A DNA stretch of 64,000 bases from Flavobacterium sp. N3904 (GCF_025947305.1 NZ_CP110009.1:992001-1056000); one strand, 5' to 3'; numbered from the stretch's first letter, positions 45,042 to 54,290 are shown. Notes: generated by a model from the letters alone, not told the origin. Program-made: numbers and translations.

Positions 45042-45824
45042 ATGAACTACGAAAACCTTTTGATTACAATAGAAAACAACATTGCAACCGTTGTTATCAA
45101 TCGACCAACCAAACTAAATGCTTTGAATATTGCAACAATCAACGATTTGAGTAAAGCAATAAAAGTATTGGGTAAAAACAAAGAAGTGCAAGTAATTGTT
45201 CTGACAGGCAGCGGTGAAAAAGCATTTGTAGCTGGCGCCGATATCTCAGAATTTGCTCATTTTACGATCGAAGAAGGCACTCAACTGGCATTTCAAGGTC
45301 AAGAACTCCTATTTAATTTTATAGAAAACTCAAAAACTCCAGTTATCGCAGCCATCAATGGATTTGCATTGGGAGGTGGACTAGAACTGGCAATGGCCTG
45401 TCATTTTAGAATTGCATCGGATAATGCCAAAATGGGACTTCCAGAAGTTTCTCTTGGAGTTATTCCGGGATATGGAGGAACACAACGTTTGCCACAATTG
45501 GTTGGCAAAGGTCGTGCGATGGAAATGATCATGACCGCAGGGATGATTACTGCCGAGGAAGCCAAACAATTTGGCTTGGTAAATCATGTAGTGCCACAAG
45601 CCGAGCTAACCGAATTTTGCACTACCATTGCCCAAAAAATCATGAAAAACTCTCCATTTGCTATTGGCAGAGCCATAAAAGCTATAAATGCCAACTTTAC
45701 AGAAGGTAAAAATGGGTACGAAACCGAAATCAAAAACTTTGGAAAATGTTTTGGCACTGAAGATTTTAACGAAGGAACCAAAGCCTTTTTAGAAAAAAGA
45801 AAAGCTATTTTTACGGGAAAATAA
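45042..45824 (+). CDS. Enoyl-CoA hydratase/isomerase family protein
   Basis: The 260-residue protein has AGADISEF and GFALGGGLELAMACHF, the oxyanion-hole regions, and PEVSLGVIPGYGGTQRLPQ with the two catalytic Glu positions (in the crotonase family these are in GGGLELA and PEVSLG). It hydrates trans-2-enoyl-CoA in beta-oxidation or a related pathway. It starts 10 bases after the kinase stop. The specific substrate is not readable. Confidence 0.9.
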   Translation: MNYENLLITIENNIATVVINRPTKLNALNIATINDLSKAIKVLGKNKEVQVIVLTGSGEKAFVAGADISEFAHFTIEEGTQLAFQGQELLFNFIENSKTPVIAAINGFALGGGLELAMACHFRIASDNAKMGLPEVSLGVIPGYGGTQRLPQLVGKGRAMEMIMTAGMITAEEAKQFGLVNHVVPQAELTEFCTTIAQKIMKNSPFAIGRAIKAINANFTEGKNGYETEIKNFGKCFGTEDFNEGTKAFLEKRKAIFTGK

Positions 45825-45846
45825 TACTCATCTCTTAATAACCTAC

Positions 45847-47448
45847 ATGAATAAATTAATTTTTGTTTTTGGAATCGTATTGATTTCCTTTTCCACTTTA
45901 GCCCAAAGTTTTCCTTTTAAAATTCAAAAAAGTGATGTTTTTAAAGATGAATATAAAGAGTCTGAAATTGTACTTTATCAAGATGGCGGCAATGGTGGAA
46001 TCTTAATCGTTAGGTCATACGTTGCAGGGATTTCTGCTAAAAAAGGATTTTACATTGAACATTATGACAAAGATTTAAAACTAACTAAAGAATTCGAATA
46101 TGAGATAACTCATACTATAACTGAAAAATTCAATCTAGTACTTGGCGTTTGTTCATTCAATAATGAAATTCAAATAGTTGAAATATACTATGATTTAAAA
46201 CAAAAATCATATATCTGTCAAGCAAATGTTATATCTGAAGATTTTAATATTTCTAAAAAAGAATTGTTTCGACTGACAAAAGAAGATGTGAAGAAAGTTG
46301 GTTACTTTAATTTAGAATCTACATTTAATGAGCGGATTGGTAAAATATGGACAAACGATATTTCAGGAGATATAAGTAAAATTGACAATGCTTTTGATTT
46401 TAGTTTTAACTTTTATAATAGACAACCAATAACAAAAGGAAATAAACCAGATATAGTAATGACAGTAAATGAAGCAAAAAATGCATTTGCTATTTCTATA
46501 GATTATAATGCCAAAAATTCAGAATATTTGAAATTGTATTTGTTTGACAAAGAATTGAATAAAAAAATAGAAACTGAATTCTCAAGAGAAATCAACGATA
46601 AAAAATATAATTTTCAAAATATTCAAGTTGACCCCAATGGAAATTATATTTATTTATTAGGAAAAGCATATACAGAACTACAAGACAAGAAAAAAGAGGG
46701 TGGAAAATATTTATTTGAATTAACAAAAATCAATTCTGATTCGCAAAAATCCCAATTAATTAATATCAATGAAAATTTTATTGGCTCTTTAAAATCTGTT
46801 TTTCACAATAATCAACTGATTTGTATTGGATTTTATTCTGAAATTAACGATTTCCAGTACAAAGGAATAAGTTATTTTAAATTGGATACCAACTCGCTAG
46901 AAATTTTACAATCAAAATACAACCCGTTTTCTGAGCAATTTATGGTTGACAAATATGGGGAGGAAAAAGATAAAGAATTAAAATATTTAACTTTAAAAAA
47001 TTATTTTTTTACCAAAAACGATGAGCTTTTACTTAACGCTCAGGAAGAATATTTAACCATTTCATCTTCCGGTTCTGGAATGAATGGTTTTGGTGGTGGT
47101 ACTAGAACTTATGCTTCCTATGACGATATTGTTTCTGCCAAATTAAGTGTCGATGGTGATCTAGTTTGGGCAAGGAATATCAATAAAAAACAAGGTTTCC
47201 AAAATAGTGAAAATGAAAATTATGTTTCATACACCGCTGCAATAGTTGGAGACATGCCTTATTACTTTATTAATGCTGGAGAAAGAGTTAAGGAATTAGA
47301 TGATAAAAGAATAGAGTTTAAAGATTCAAACAAAAACAAAGCCAATATCAATCTGATTAGAATAAAAGAAGATGGTGATTTTGAATATGAGAAAATTTTA
47401 GAAAATGAAGAAAACGAAGTTCCCTTTGTGGTTTCAAAAGAGGTTTAA
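45847..47448 (+). CDS. Large secreted protein of unknown function
   Basis: The 533-residue protein has a signal peptide (MNKLIFVFGIVLISFSTLAQS). The body is rich in strands and Lys/Asn, with regular blocks such as DPNGNYIYLLGKAYTE and SVDGDLVWARNINKK that look like beta-propeller blades. The glycine/serine run SSSGSGMNGFGGGTR is a flexible loop. I recognise no family. It ends the plus-strand group after the hydratase and is more AT-rich than its neighbours. It may have been acquired or diverged fast. Confidence 0.65.
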   Translation: MNKLIFVFGIVLISFSTLAQSFPFKIQKSDVFKDEYKESEIVLYQDGGNGGILIVRSYVAGISAKKGFYIEHYDKDLKLTKEFEYEITHTITEKFNLVLGVCSFNNEIQIVEIYYDLKQKSYICQANVISEDFNISKKELFRLTKEDVKKVGYFNLESTFNERIGKIWTNDISGDISKIDNAFDFSFNFYNRQPITKGNKPDIVMTVNEAKNAFAISIDYNAKNSEYLKLYLFDKELNKKIETEFSREINDKKYNFQNIQVDPNGNYIYLLGKAYTELQDKKKEGGKYLFELTKINSDSQKSQLININENFIGSLKSVFHNNQLICIGFYSEINDFQYKGISYFKLDTNSLEILQSKYNPFSEQFMVDKYGEEKDKELKYLTLKNYFFTKNDELLLNAQEEYLTISSSGSGMNGFGGGTRTYASYDDIVSAKLSVDGDLVWARNINKKQGFQNSENENYVSYTAAIVGDMPYYFINAGERVKELDDKRIEFKDSNKNKANINLIRIKEDGDFEYEKILENEENEVPFVVSKEV

Positions 47449-47540
47449 TTAGGTAGTTCTGTGTTTTTTCTAGGTCGAAAAAGGAGTAAAAAGCAACTAT
47501 TAAAAGTAACGCTATAAATTTCAACGATTTCAATTATAAT

Positions 47541-47573
47541 TTGAAGTACTTTAGTACATAACCCTTAAATTTG
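47541..47573 (+). promoter_or_regulatory. Promoter of the 47611 gene
   Basis: TTG at 47541-47543 and TAAATTTG at 47566-47573 are separated by 22 bases, a full match to the Bacteroidota consensus, 37 bases before the ATG. Confidence 0.55.
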
Positions 47574-47610
47574 CATTTCTATTAAGAATAATTCATTAAA
47601 AACAAAACCT

Positions 47611-48006
47611 ATGTCCTTCCAACCCGTATTTGCTGAATTTTGGGAAAAAGTAAAAGAAAGTATTGCCAATAAAACGTATGCAAAATTGACTCTCGCAAAA
47701 ACCATAGGTGATACCGAACTGAAAAACATTTATGTACGACCAGTTTTGAATGAAGGTGTTTTTAGCCTTTCGGTAACTGCACGCTATAAAACCGAAGAAA
47801 TTGAGAGTTTTCATACTCTTGATGAAACTTACATTGTTCTTGCTCCATATATGAATAACCCGTTTTTGACGGCACTTTTATTCACCACCGAAAATGATAT
47901 TACCTTTAAACTCAACAAAAAAAGAGTGGGAAGCATCATTGAACAAGCGCCAACTTTTAAAAATGCATCGGATGTGATATTGGAAATGAAAGAGAAAGGT
48001 CTGTAG
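47611..48006 (+). CDS. Small cytosolic protein of unknown function
   Basis: The 131-residue protein has no signal peptide. It begins with a helix (FQPVFAEFWEKVKESIANKTYAKLTLAKTIGD) and goes on with strands (LKNIYVRPVLNEGVFSLSVTARYKTEEIE). I recognise no family, but it reads as a compact, well-composed domain. It stands alone with its own promoter. The next gene is convergent, and a repeat lies between them. Confidence 0.55.
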   Translation: MSFQPVFAEFWEKVKESIANKTYAKLTLAKTIGDTELKNIYVRPVLNEGVFSLSVTARYKTEEIESFHTLDETYIVLAPYMNNPFLTALLFTTENDITFKLNKKRVGSIIEQAPTFKNASDVILEMKEKGL

Positions 48007-48009
48007 GTT

Positions 48010-48135
48010 TCAGAAGGCAGAATTCAGGTTGCAGATTATCCTAAACATTTAAGTTTTTACCTCATAATTAAAAGACTATTTAATTATGAGGTAAAAACTC
48101 TGAAATCTAAATTCAGCCTTCTGCAATCTACTGCT
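48010..48135. repeat. Nested inverted repeat between convergent genes
   Basis: A perfect stem of about 20 bp (GTTTTTACCTCATAATTAAA and its complement, 48053-48098) is flanked by a second, imperfect pair: CAGAAGGCAGAATTCAGG at about 48010-48030 and the reverse of it, AATTCAGCCTTCTGC, at 48110-48125. The right arm runs into the end of the HD gene. The core hairpin can end transcripts on both strands. The flanks look like a dispersed element rather than a simple terminator. Confidence 0.55.
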
Positions 48136-48781
48136 CCCCGTCCCATTCGGCATAAAACTGTGCGAGGAAGCCTTCCATATAGTGATGTCTTTCTTTGGCA
48201 ATTTGTTTGCCTGTTTCGGTATTCATTTTGTCTTTCAACAATAACAGCTTTTCATAAAAATGATTGATGGTGGGTGCCTGACTGTTTTTGTATTCTTCCT
48301 TGGTCATGTGCAAATTGGGTGCAATTTGAGGATCATACATCGTTCTGTTCTTAAATCCGCCATAGTTGAATGCTCTCGCAATACCAATGGCCCCTATTGC
48401 GTCAAGACGATCCGCGTCCTGAACGATATCCAATTCGATAGACGAGAACTGCTTTTCGTTTTTTCTGCCTTTAAAAGAGATGTTATCTATAATTTGAATT
48501 ACATGTTCGATAACCGATTCCGAAACGGACTGGCTCTTCAAAAATTCGCGAGCTATTTTTGGACCAACGGTTTCATCCCCATCATGAAACTTACTGTCGG
48601 CAATATCATGAAGTAATGCACTAAGTTTAACAACAGTTTCGTTGCACTTTTCTCCTTTTGCAATTAACAGCGCATTTTTATATACTCTCTGAATATGAAA
48701 CCAATCATGACCTCCTTCGGCATTGACTAATTTTTCTTTTACAAAAAGAATCGTTTTATTTATTAAATCCAGATTACTCAT
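48128..48781 (-). CDS. HD domain phosphohydrolase
   Basis: The 217-residue protein has HDWFHIQRVYKNAL with the first His-Asp pair, and LLHDIADSKFHDGDE with the HD doublet that binds metals. VQDADRLDAIGAIGIARAF completes the family pattern. These enzymes dephosphorylate nucleotides or related compounds (YedJ/YpgQ-like). The substrate cannot be told. It may follow the lipid genes but has no link other than position. Confidence 0.85.
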   Translation of the reverse strand: MSNLDLINKTILFVKEKLVNAEGGHDWFHIQRVYKNALLIAKGEKCNETVVKLSALLHDIADSKFHDGDETVGPKIAREFLKSQSVSESVIEHVIQIIDNISFKGRKNEKQFSSIELDIVQDADRLDAIGAIGIARAFNYGGFKNRTMYDPQIAPNLHMTKEEYKNSQAPTINHFYEKLLLLKDKMNTETGKQIAKERHHYMEGFLAQFYAEWDGEQ

Positions 48782-48801
48782 TTGCTTTGTATTTATAAAA
48801 A

Positions 48802-48837
48802 AGCTGATTTTTAAAGTGTAAACCTCAAAAATCAGCT
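48802..48837 (-). terminator. Terminator after the acyl-ACP desaturase gene
   Basis: AGCTGATTTTT and AAAAATCAGCT pair over 11 bp with a 14-base loop. On the minus strand a run of T follows it. Confidence 0.75.
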
Positions 48838-48887
48838 ATGTCAATATTAATTTCTACTTTGAAAATCTAAATTCAGAATTTTAAAAA

Positions 48888-49874
48888 TTACAATCTCGCA
48901 GGTTCAACCCATTTGAATTGAAAAGACTCCGAAGGAATAACCAATCTTTCAGAAATTTTTGCCATTCTGCCAGGTAATTTCATCAAATAATCACGTGCTT
49001 TTTCTGCTTCATCTGTCAAACCGGAAAATTTATCTATTTCCCATTTTTCGATTAATTTTTGCATAATTTCGACATAATCATTGGCCGTATAAACGCCAAT
49101 TCGTTGTGCCGAATCTGAAAAATGTTCGAATGCAGAGCTGATTTTATTTCCAGATTCTCTCAGGAAATGTGCAGGCATTACGATTTTTTGTTTCATCATG
49201 TATTGAAAAGCAAGCATCATTTCGCTTGGATCTACTTTGAAAATTTGAGTAACAAATTCGCTATACGCATGATGATGACGCATTTCGTCACCCGCAATCA
49301 TTTTGCACATTTTGGCTAATTTTTTGTCTCCGTAACTTTTTGCCAATTGAGAAACTCTATTGTGAGACACATAGGTCGCCAATTCCTGAAAACTGGTGTA
49401 TACAAAATTTTTGTACGGGTCTCTACCGGTACCAATATCAAAACCATCGTTGATAAGATGTTGCGTGGTCATTTCGATTTCGCGCATATTTACACGACCG
49501 GACAAATACAAGTACTTATTTAATAAATCACCATGACGGTTCTCTTCTCCAGTCCATTGACGCACCCACTTGGCCCAGCCGTTTCTTTCAAGATTATCCA
49601 CACCTTCTACTTCCATCAACCAATTCTCATAGGTTGGCAAAGCTTCTTCGGTAATCATATCTCCAACCATGGCTACCCAAAAATCATAGGGCAAATCTTT
49701 GGAGATTTCTCTAAGTTCTTTTACTTCTTCAAGAAAATTATCACTTTCTGAATTGGGTAAAAAGTCTGAAGGTTGCCAAATTTTTTCTACTGGAATCAAG
49801 TATTGATCAACAAAACCATCAACCTTACTTTCTAGAAATTGCATTACTTCTAGGCGAATGTTTTTTATAGACAT
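48888..49874 (-). CDS. Acyl-ACP desaturase (soluble, di-iron)
   Basis: The 328-residue protein contains EENRHGDLLNKYL and DEMRHHHAYS, the two EExxH-type (EENRH and DEMRH) motifs that hold the di-iron centre. It puts a cis double bond into acyl chains bound to ACP, needing O2 and ferredoxin. It begins 12 bases after plsC, so the two form a lipid operon. Plant-type acyl-ACP desaturases are rare in bacteria but known in Bacteroidota and Actinobacteria. Confidence 0.9.
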   Translation of the reverse strand: MSIKNIRLEVMQFLESKVDGFVDQYLIPVEKIWQPSDFLPNSESDNFLEEVKELREISKDLPYDFWVAMVGDMITEEALPTYENWLMEVEGVDNLERNGWAKWVRQWTGEENRHGDLLNKYLYLSGRVNMREIEMTTQHLINDGFDIGTGRDPYKNFVYTSFQELATYVSHNRVSQLAKSYGDKKLAKMCKMIAGDEMRHHHAYSEFVTQIFKVDPSEMMLAFQYMMKQKIVMPAHFLRESGNKISSAFEHFSDSAQRIGVYTANDYVEIMQKLIEKWEIDKFSGLTDEAEKARDYLMKLPGRMAKISERLVIPSESFQFKWVEPARL

Positions 49875-49886
49875 TTTATATAAATA

Positions 49887-50621
49887 TTAAATTTTTATTC
49901 CTTTTACAATAGCAGTTTCAGTCTTTTCCATGATTTCTTTAAACTCAAAATCCTTAACTGCAAATCCTTCATGAACTACAAAGGTAATACGATTTCCTAA
50001 ACCATACGGAAAAGATCCATATTTTACGAGTTTCCATGAATTATTAATACTTATGGGAACGATATATGCCGATGGTGCATTCTTGCATAAAATCTTCAAA
50101 CCAGTTTGGGCAAATTCTTTTGGTTTTCCGTCTCGACTGCGCGTCCCTTCAGGGAAAATAACAGCAGAACGTTTGTGTTTCTCAATATAATCGGCCATTT
50201 TTTTAATAGACGGAATGGCTTGTTTTGGGTCTTTACGGTCAATCAAAACCGAACCGCCATGACGCAAATTAAAAGAGACACTTGGAACTCCTTTTCCTAA
50301 TTCTTTTTTGCTCACAAATTTGGGATGAAAACGTCGTAAAAACCAAATCATTGCAATGATATCATACAAACTTTGATGGTTGGCAACAAAAATAATAGGA
50401 ACTCCTTTTGGAATACTTTCTCTATTCTCGAAACTAAAAGTTGTTCCAAGTAAGTGTACAATTCGCAATAAAATAAAATTTAGATAATCAACACTTTTTT
50501 TATGCGCCTGATAACCAAATACGTTTAAACATATCCATTGAATGGGGTGAAAAACAACCAATGTCAACAGAATTAATATTAAAACAATAAAAGATAAGGG
50601 ATACGAAATTAACTTTAGCAT
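49887..50621 (-). CDS. plsC: 1-acyl-sn-glycerol-3-phosphate acyltransferase
   Basis: The 244-residue protein has an N-terminal membrane anchor, ANHQSLYD (the HX4D motif), and FPEGTRSRDGKPKEF. It adds the second acyl chain in phosphatidic acid synthesis at the inner membrane. It is the first gene of the pair with acyl-ACP desaturase; the enzymes may act one after the other. An exact TACTTTTG -7 element lies upstream. Confidence 0.92.
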   Translation of the reverse strand: MLKLISYPLSFIVLILILLTLVVFHPIQWICLNVFGYQAHKKSVDYLNFILLRIVHLLGTTFSFENRESIPKGVPIIFVANHQSLYDIIAMIWFLRRFHPKFVSKKELGKGVPSVSFNLRHGGSVLIDRKDPKQAIPSIKKMADYIEKHKRSAVIFPEGTRSRDGKPKEFAQTGLKILCKNAPSAYIVPISINNSWKLVKYGSFPYGLGNRITFVVHEGFAVKDFEFKEIMEKTETAIVKGIKI

Positions 50622-50637
50622 ACTATTAAATTTGCCA

Positions 50638-50645
50638 CAAAAGTA
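50638..50645 (-). promoter_or_regulatory. -7 promoter element for plsC
   Basis: Forward CAAAAGTA reads TACTTTTG on the minus strand, an exact match to TAnnTTTG, 16 bases before the start codon. The next TTG upstream is 28 bases away, which is too far. Confidence 0.35.
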
Positions 50646-50791
50646 AGAAATATATTTTTAGGAGATTTATATACAAAGCAATAAAACAAAATAGAATTAG
50701 ACTATTGTATTTCAATTATTTAGATATTCATTTGAAATTTTAGTCGGCTCATTTTCTAAAAACAAGTTAAAATTCACTTAACCTGCATTTA

Positions 50792-50821
50792 TTGTATCGC
50801 TGTACTTTAATTGTACCTTTG
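50792..50821 (+). promoter_or_regulatory. Promoter of rnpA
   Basis: TTG at 50792-50794 and TACCTTTG at 50814-50821 are separated by 19 bases, a full match. The transcript would start just before the ATG at 50852, so an ORF reading from 50792 is not the real start. Confidence 0.6.
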
Positions 50822-50851
50822 CCTATTACTAATTTTGACTCTTTTAAAAAA

Positions 50852-51232
50852 ATGAACTTTACCTATCCCAAAACGGAGAAACTAAAAAGCAAAATCACCA
50901 TTGGACTATTGTTTACCGAAGGAAAGTCGGTTTCTAAATATCCGTTGCGATTGGTTTATAATAAAGGAACTTTTGGTGATGGGGAGAAAATAAAAATTGG
51001 GGTTTCAGTTTCAAAAAAATATTTCAAAAAAGCCGTAGATCGCAACTATTTCAAAAGAGTTTTGAGGGAAACCTACAGACTGAACAAGCATTTACTACTA
51101 GACAATTTGGAGCAACCCTATTCTTTTATGCTTTTTTATCAAAGCAAAGACAGATTACCTTATGAAGAAATCAATACCAAAACCATACAGTTGTTTGAGA
51201 AATTTTTGTTGCAAATAAAGAAAGAAGAATAG
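50852..51232 (+). CDS. rnpA: Ribonuclease P protein component
   Basis: The 126-residue protein begins with MNFTYPKTEKLKSKITI and has KIGVSVSKKYFKKAVDRNYFKRVLRETYR, the RNR-type motif that binds RNase P RNA. It processes the 5' end of tRNA precursors. The neighbouring rpmH, often next to rnpA in other phyla, is absent. The ATG is chosen on the promoter and the length of the family. Confidence 0.93.
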   Translation: MNFTYPKTEKLKSKITIGLLFTEGKSVSKYPLRLVYNKGTFGDGEKIKIGVSVSKKYFKKAVDRNYFKRVLRETYRLNKHLLLDNLEQPYSFMLFYQSKDRLPYEEINTKTIQLFEKFLLQIKKEE

Positions 51233-51291
51233 CAATCGACATCATTTTATTTAAAAAAGAGATACAATTCAGCTTAGCTTGTAATCTAAAT

Positions 51292-51299
51292 TAATTTTG
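51292..51299 (+). promoter_or_regulatory. -7 promoter element for the DUF4349 gene
   Basis: TAATTTTG is an exact TAnnTTTG match 27 bases before the ATG at 51326. The nearest TTG is only 10 bases upstream. Confidence 0.35.
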
Positions 51300-51325
51300 T
51301 ATTTTTAAAAATAAATTACAGCCCT

Positions 51326-52153
51326 ATGAAATCAAAATTAATAATTACTCTTTTATTTTTATCGTTTTTTAGTTGTAAACAAGCCGACGCCGAAGCCTCT
51401 TCAAATGTATCAATGCAGGCAATTAAATTAGCTCCAAAAAAAAATATTGTTTCGGAAGATGCTAATTTTGAATCTCCGAATGCAGCGGACAAAATAATAA
51501 CGCAAAAAATAATCAAGAATGGTAATTTGAGGTTTGAAACAGACAATTTGGAAACCACTTATGACCAAATAAAAATTGCCGTAAAAAAAGGGAAAGCCTT
51601 CATACAGAATGATAGTGAAGGAAAAGAATATAATTCAATTTACAGAAGAATAACGGTAAGAATTCCTAGTGAGAATTTTGATTCCTTTATAAAAGATATT
51701 TCAACCGGAGTTGCTTATTTTGACAATAAAGAAATTAGTTCCGAAGATGTTACCGAAGAATACATTGACATTGATGCTCGATTGAAAGCCAAAAAAAAAC
51801 TGGAAAACAGGTATCTGGAACTTTTAGCTAAAGCAAACAAAATGTCTGAAATGCTGGCAATTGAAGCGCAGCTTTCGGCGATTCGAGAAGAAATTGAAGC
51901 CAAAGAAGGTCAATTGAGATACATGCAAAACCAGATTTCTTTGAGTACCATAACAATAGAATTTTATAAAACGGTGGCACAGGAAAGCGGTGTTACCATA
52001 TCCTACGGAGCCAAAATCTGGAATGCTATTAAGTCAGGTTTTTATAGTGTTTCAAGCTTCTTTTTGGGATTATTAGAGATTTGGCCCTTTATTATTATAG
52101 CTACAGCCCTGTTTTATTTTATAAAAAAACGATTCAAGAAAAAAAACATATAA
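51326..52153 (+). CDS. DUF4349 lipoprotein
   Basis: The 275-residue protein has a lipobox SFFSC followed by KQADAE. The middle is a DUF4349 domain: GNLRFETDNLETTYDQIK, then TVRIPSENFDSF, then a coiled-coil (about residues 150-200, RLKAKKKLENRYLELLAKANKMSEML). A membrane segment lies near 245-265 (IWPFIIIATALFYFI). The family is of unknown role. It ends just before the S41 peptidase gene with a 2-base gap, so they are likely co-transcribed. Confidence 0.85.
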   Translation: MKSKLIITLLFLSFFSCKQADAEASSNVSMQAIKLAPKKNIVSEDANFESPNAADKIITQKIIKNGNLRFETDNLETTYDQIKIAVKKGKAFIQNDSEGKEYNSIYRRITVRIPSENFDSFIKDISTGVAYFDNKEISSEDVTEEYIDIDARLKAKKKLENRYLELLAKANKMSEMLAIEAQLSAIREEIEAKEGQLRYMQNQISLSTITIEFYKTVAQESGVTISYGAKIWNAIKSGFYSVSSFFLGLLEIWPFIIIATALFYFIKKRFKKKNI

Positions 52154-52155
52154 CC

Positions 52156-53793
52156 ATGCGTACCTTTTTCCAAAAAAAAATAATTATTCCCGTTGTTGCA
52201 TCAGCCTTTTTATTTGTTGGGGTTAGTTTCAAAGATGACTACTTTGAAATCGCCAAACAATTGGAAATTTTCACTACATTATTCAAAGAACTGAATAAAA
52301 ATTATGTAGACGAAACGACTCCAGCGGAGCTAATGAATAACGCCATCAAGGGAATGTTAAGTTCTCTCGATCCCTATACAGTTTACTTTAACGAACAGGA
52401 AGTTCTCAAATTTAAAATCAACAATACGGGTGAATATACAGGTATTGGGGCATTGATTACACGAAAAGACGACAAACTGATTTTAAGGGAACCTTATAAA
52501 AATTTTCCTGCAGATAAAGCGGGGCTCAAAGCAGGAGATGAAATTATTCAAATTGGAGATACTCCTCTTACCGACTTTAAAGACGATGCTTCACAACTTT
52601 TAAAAGGTTCAAAAAATACCAAAATTGACATTAAATACATTCGCCAAGGAAAAACACTCTCAACGGTTATTGTATTGGATGAAGTCGAAATTAAGTCGGT
52701 TCCCTATTTTGGAAAAATAGATGATAAAACCGGTTATATTGTGCTAGCTCGTTTCAACAATAAAGCCTCCAATGAAACTAGAGATGCTTTAGAACAATTA
52801 AAAAAACAAGGTGCCGAAAGAATTGTCCTCGATTTAAGAGGAAATCCTGGTGGATTGCTAAATGAGGCTGTAAACATTTGCAACCTTTTTGTTCCAAAAA
52901 ATGAAATTATAGTAACGACAAAATCAAAAGTAGAAAAACACAACAACACTTATAAAACATCAAAAGAGCCAGTAGATACAAACATTCCTTTAGTGATTTT
53001 GGTAAATGGACGAAGCGCTTCTGCCTCCGAAATTGTTTCGGGTGCCTTACAGGATTTGGATCGTGCGGTAGTTTTGGGAAGCCGCAGTTTTGGAAAAGGA
53101 TTGGTGCAAAGACCTGTAGAATTAACATACGGAACGCAACTCAAAGTGACAATATCCCGTTACTACACACCATCAGGCAGATGCATTCAAGCTTTAGATT
53201 ATGCCCATAAAGATAAAAATGGTGTCGCCACAAGAACAGACGCAAAAAACTATAACACTTTTAAAACCAGAAAAGGCAGAACGGTTTATGATGGCGGAGG
53301 TGTTTTACCAGATGTTGAAATGGAAGAAACCAAGACCAGTACTATCGCTAATGCATTGCTAAAAAACGATGGAATCTTTAATTATGCGACTAATTATTAT
53401 TACAAAAATCCAAATTTAGGAACTAAAATTCCAGTCTTGACAGACGCCGATTACTTGGATTTTAAACAATTTTTGAAAGCACAAAAACTCACTTTTGACA
53501 CCGAAACAGAAATAGCTCTGAAAAACACTTTGACTACAGCCAAAAAAGAAAAACTAGACGAATCAATAGCGCCAGAATACCAACAATTACTTACTGCTTT
53601 GCAAAAATCCGAAAATGCTAAATTGGACAAAAACCAAAAAGAGATAAAAGGATTATTGCTTGATGAAATTATCATACGATACCAATACCAGGAAGGCTTG
53701 TATGATTATTATATAAAAAATAATGCCGAAATCAAGAAAGCGGTCAGTATTTTGAATAATCCTACTGAATACAATTCGATATTGAAAATATAA
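52156..53793 (+). CDS. S41 family C-terminal processing peptidase
   Basis: The 545-residue protein has a signal anchor, a PDZ domain (GIGALITRKDDKLILREPYKNFPADKAGLKAGDEI, about residues 95-165), and the protease core with NGRSASASEIVSGALQD (catalytic Ser) and GSRSFGKGLVQRP (catalytic Lys). It degrades or trims envelope proteins in the periplasm. The ATG at 52156 is picked because an upstream reading overlaps the DUF4349 gene. Confidence 0.92.
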   Translation: MRTFFQKKIIIPVVASAFLFVGVSFKDDYFEIAKQLEIFTTLFKELNKNYVDETTPAELMNNAIKGMLSSLDPYTVYFNEQEVLKFKINNTGEYTGIGALITRKDDKLILREPYKNFPADKAGLKAGDEIIQIGDTPLTDFKDDASQLLKGSKNTKIDIKYIRQGKTLSTVIVLDEVEIKSVPYFGKIDDKTGYIVLARFNNKASNETRDALEQLKKQGAERIVLDLRGNPGGLLNEAVNICNLFVPKNEIIVTTKSKVEKHNNTYKTSKEPVDTNIPLVILVNGRSASASEIVSGALQDLDRAVVLGSRSFGKGLVQRPVELTYGTQLKVTISRYYTPSGRCIQALDYAHKDKNGVATRTDAKNYNTFKTRKGRTVYDGGGVLPDVEMEETKTSTIANALLKNDGIFNYATNYYYKNPNLGTKIPVLTDADYLDFKQFLKAQKLTFDTETEIALKNTLTTAKKEKLDESIAPEYQQLLTALQKSENAKLDKNQKEIKGLLLDEIIIRYQYQEGLYDYYIKNNAEIKKAVSILNNPTEYNSILKI

Positions 53794-53805
53794 CGAAAGC
53801 AAATA

Positions 53806-54252
53806 TCAACCCCTAACCATCTCAATATGCGGAATGTCATCCTCAAGATACATTTCGCTTGTCTGAACAAAACCATGAGTTTCATAAAATTTTTTGAGGT
53901 ATAGTTGTGCGCCTATAGTGATTTGACTTTCATTAAAATGAAGAAAAACACCTGCAATGGCTTCCTTCATCAACTCATGACCCCATTTTCTATCCCTATA
54001 ATCGGGATCAACAGTTACTCTGCCAATCGAGGCATTGTCAAAACTAATACCAGATTTAAATAATCGTGCATGAGCCACAATTTTACCTTCAAAAGTTCCG
54101 AACAAATGTAAAGCCAACTTATCCTTACCGTCAGGATCAAGATAGACACAGTTTTGTTCAACAACAAAGACTCTACTTCGCAATTGTAGTATATCATACA
54201 ATTCATTTGCTGTTAGCGCCTCAAAAGGCTTTATTTTCCATTCTAGGGACAT
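53806..54252 (-). CDS. ElaA-like GNAT acetyltransferase
   Basis: The 148-residue protein has ELYDILQLRSRVFVVEQNCVYLDPDGKDKLALHL, the ElaA start, and the acetyl-CoA motif IGRVTVDPDYRDRKWGHELMKEAI. The target is unknown. It is convergent with the S41 peptidase gene, 12 bases apart, without a clear terminator. Confidence 0.88.
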   Translation of the reverse strand: MSLEWKIKPFEALTANELYDILQLRSRVFVVEQNCVYLDPDGKDKLALHLFGTFEGKIVAHARLFKSGISFDNASIGRVTVDPDYRDRKWGHELMKEAIAGVFLHFNESQITIGAQLYLKKFYETHGFVQTSEMYLEDDIPHIEMVRG

Positions 54253-54290
54253 ATTCTCAAGTTAATGTTAATTAAAAAATACTGTTTTAA

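Noticed and set aside
39463..47513. The 13-base word AAAAGTAACGCTA occurs both near the hemA palindrome (39463) and before the 47611 gene (47501)
   Set aside because: In 64 kb of AT-rich DNA several 13-base matches are expected by chance, and no symmetry or promoter position is shared.
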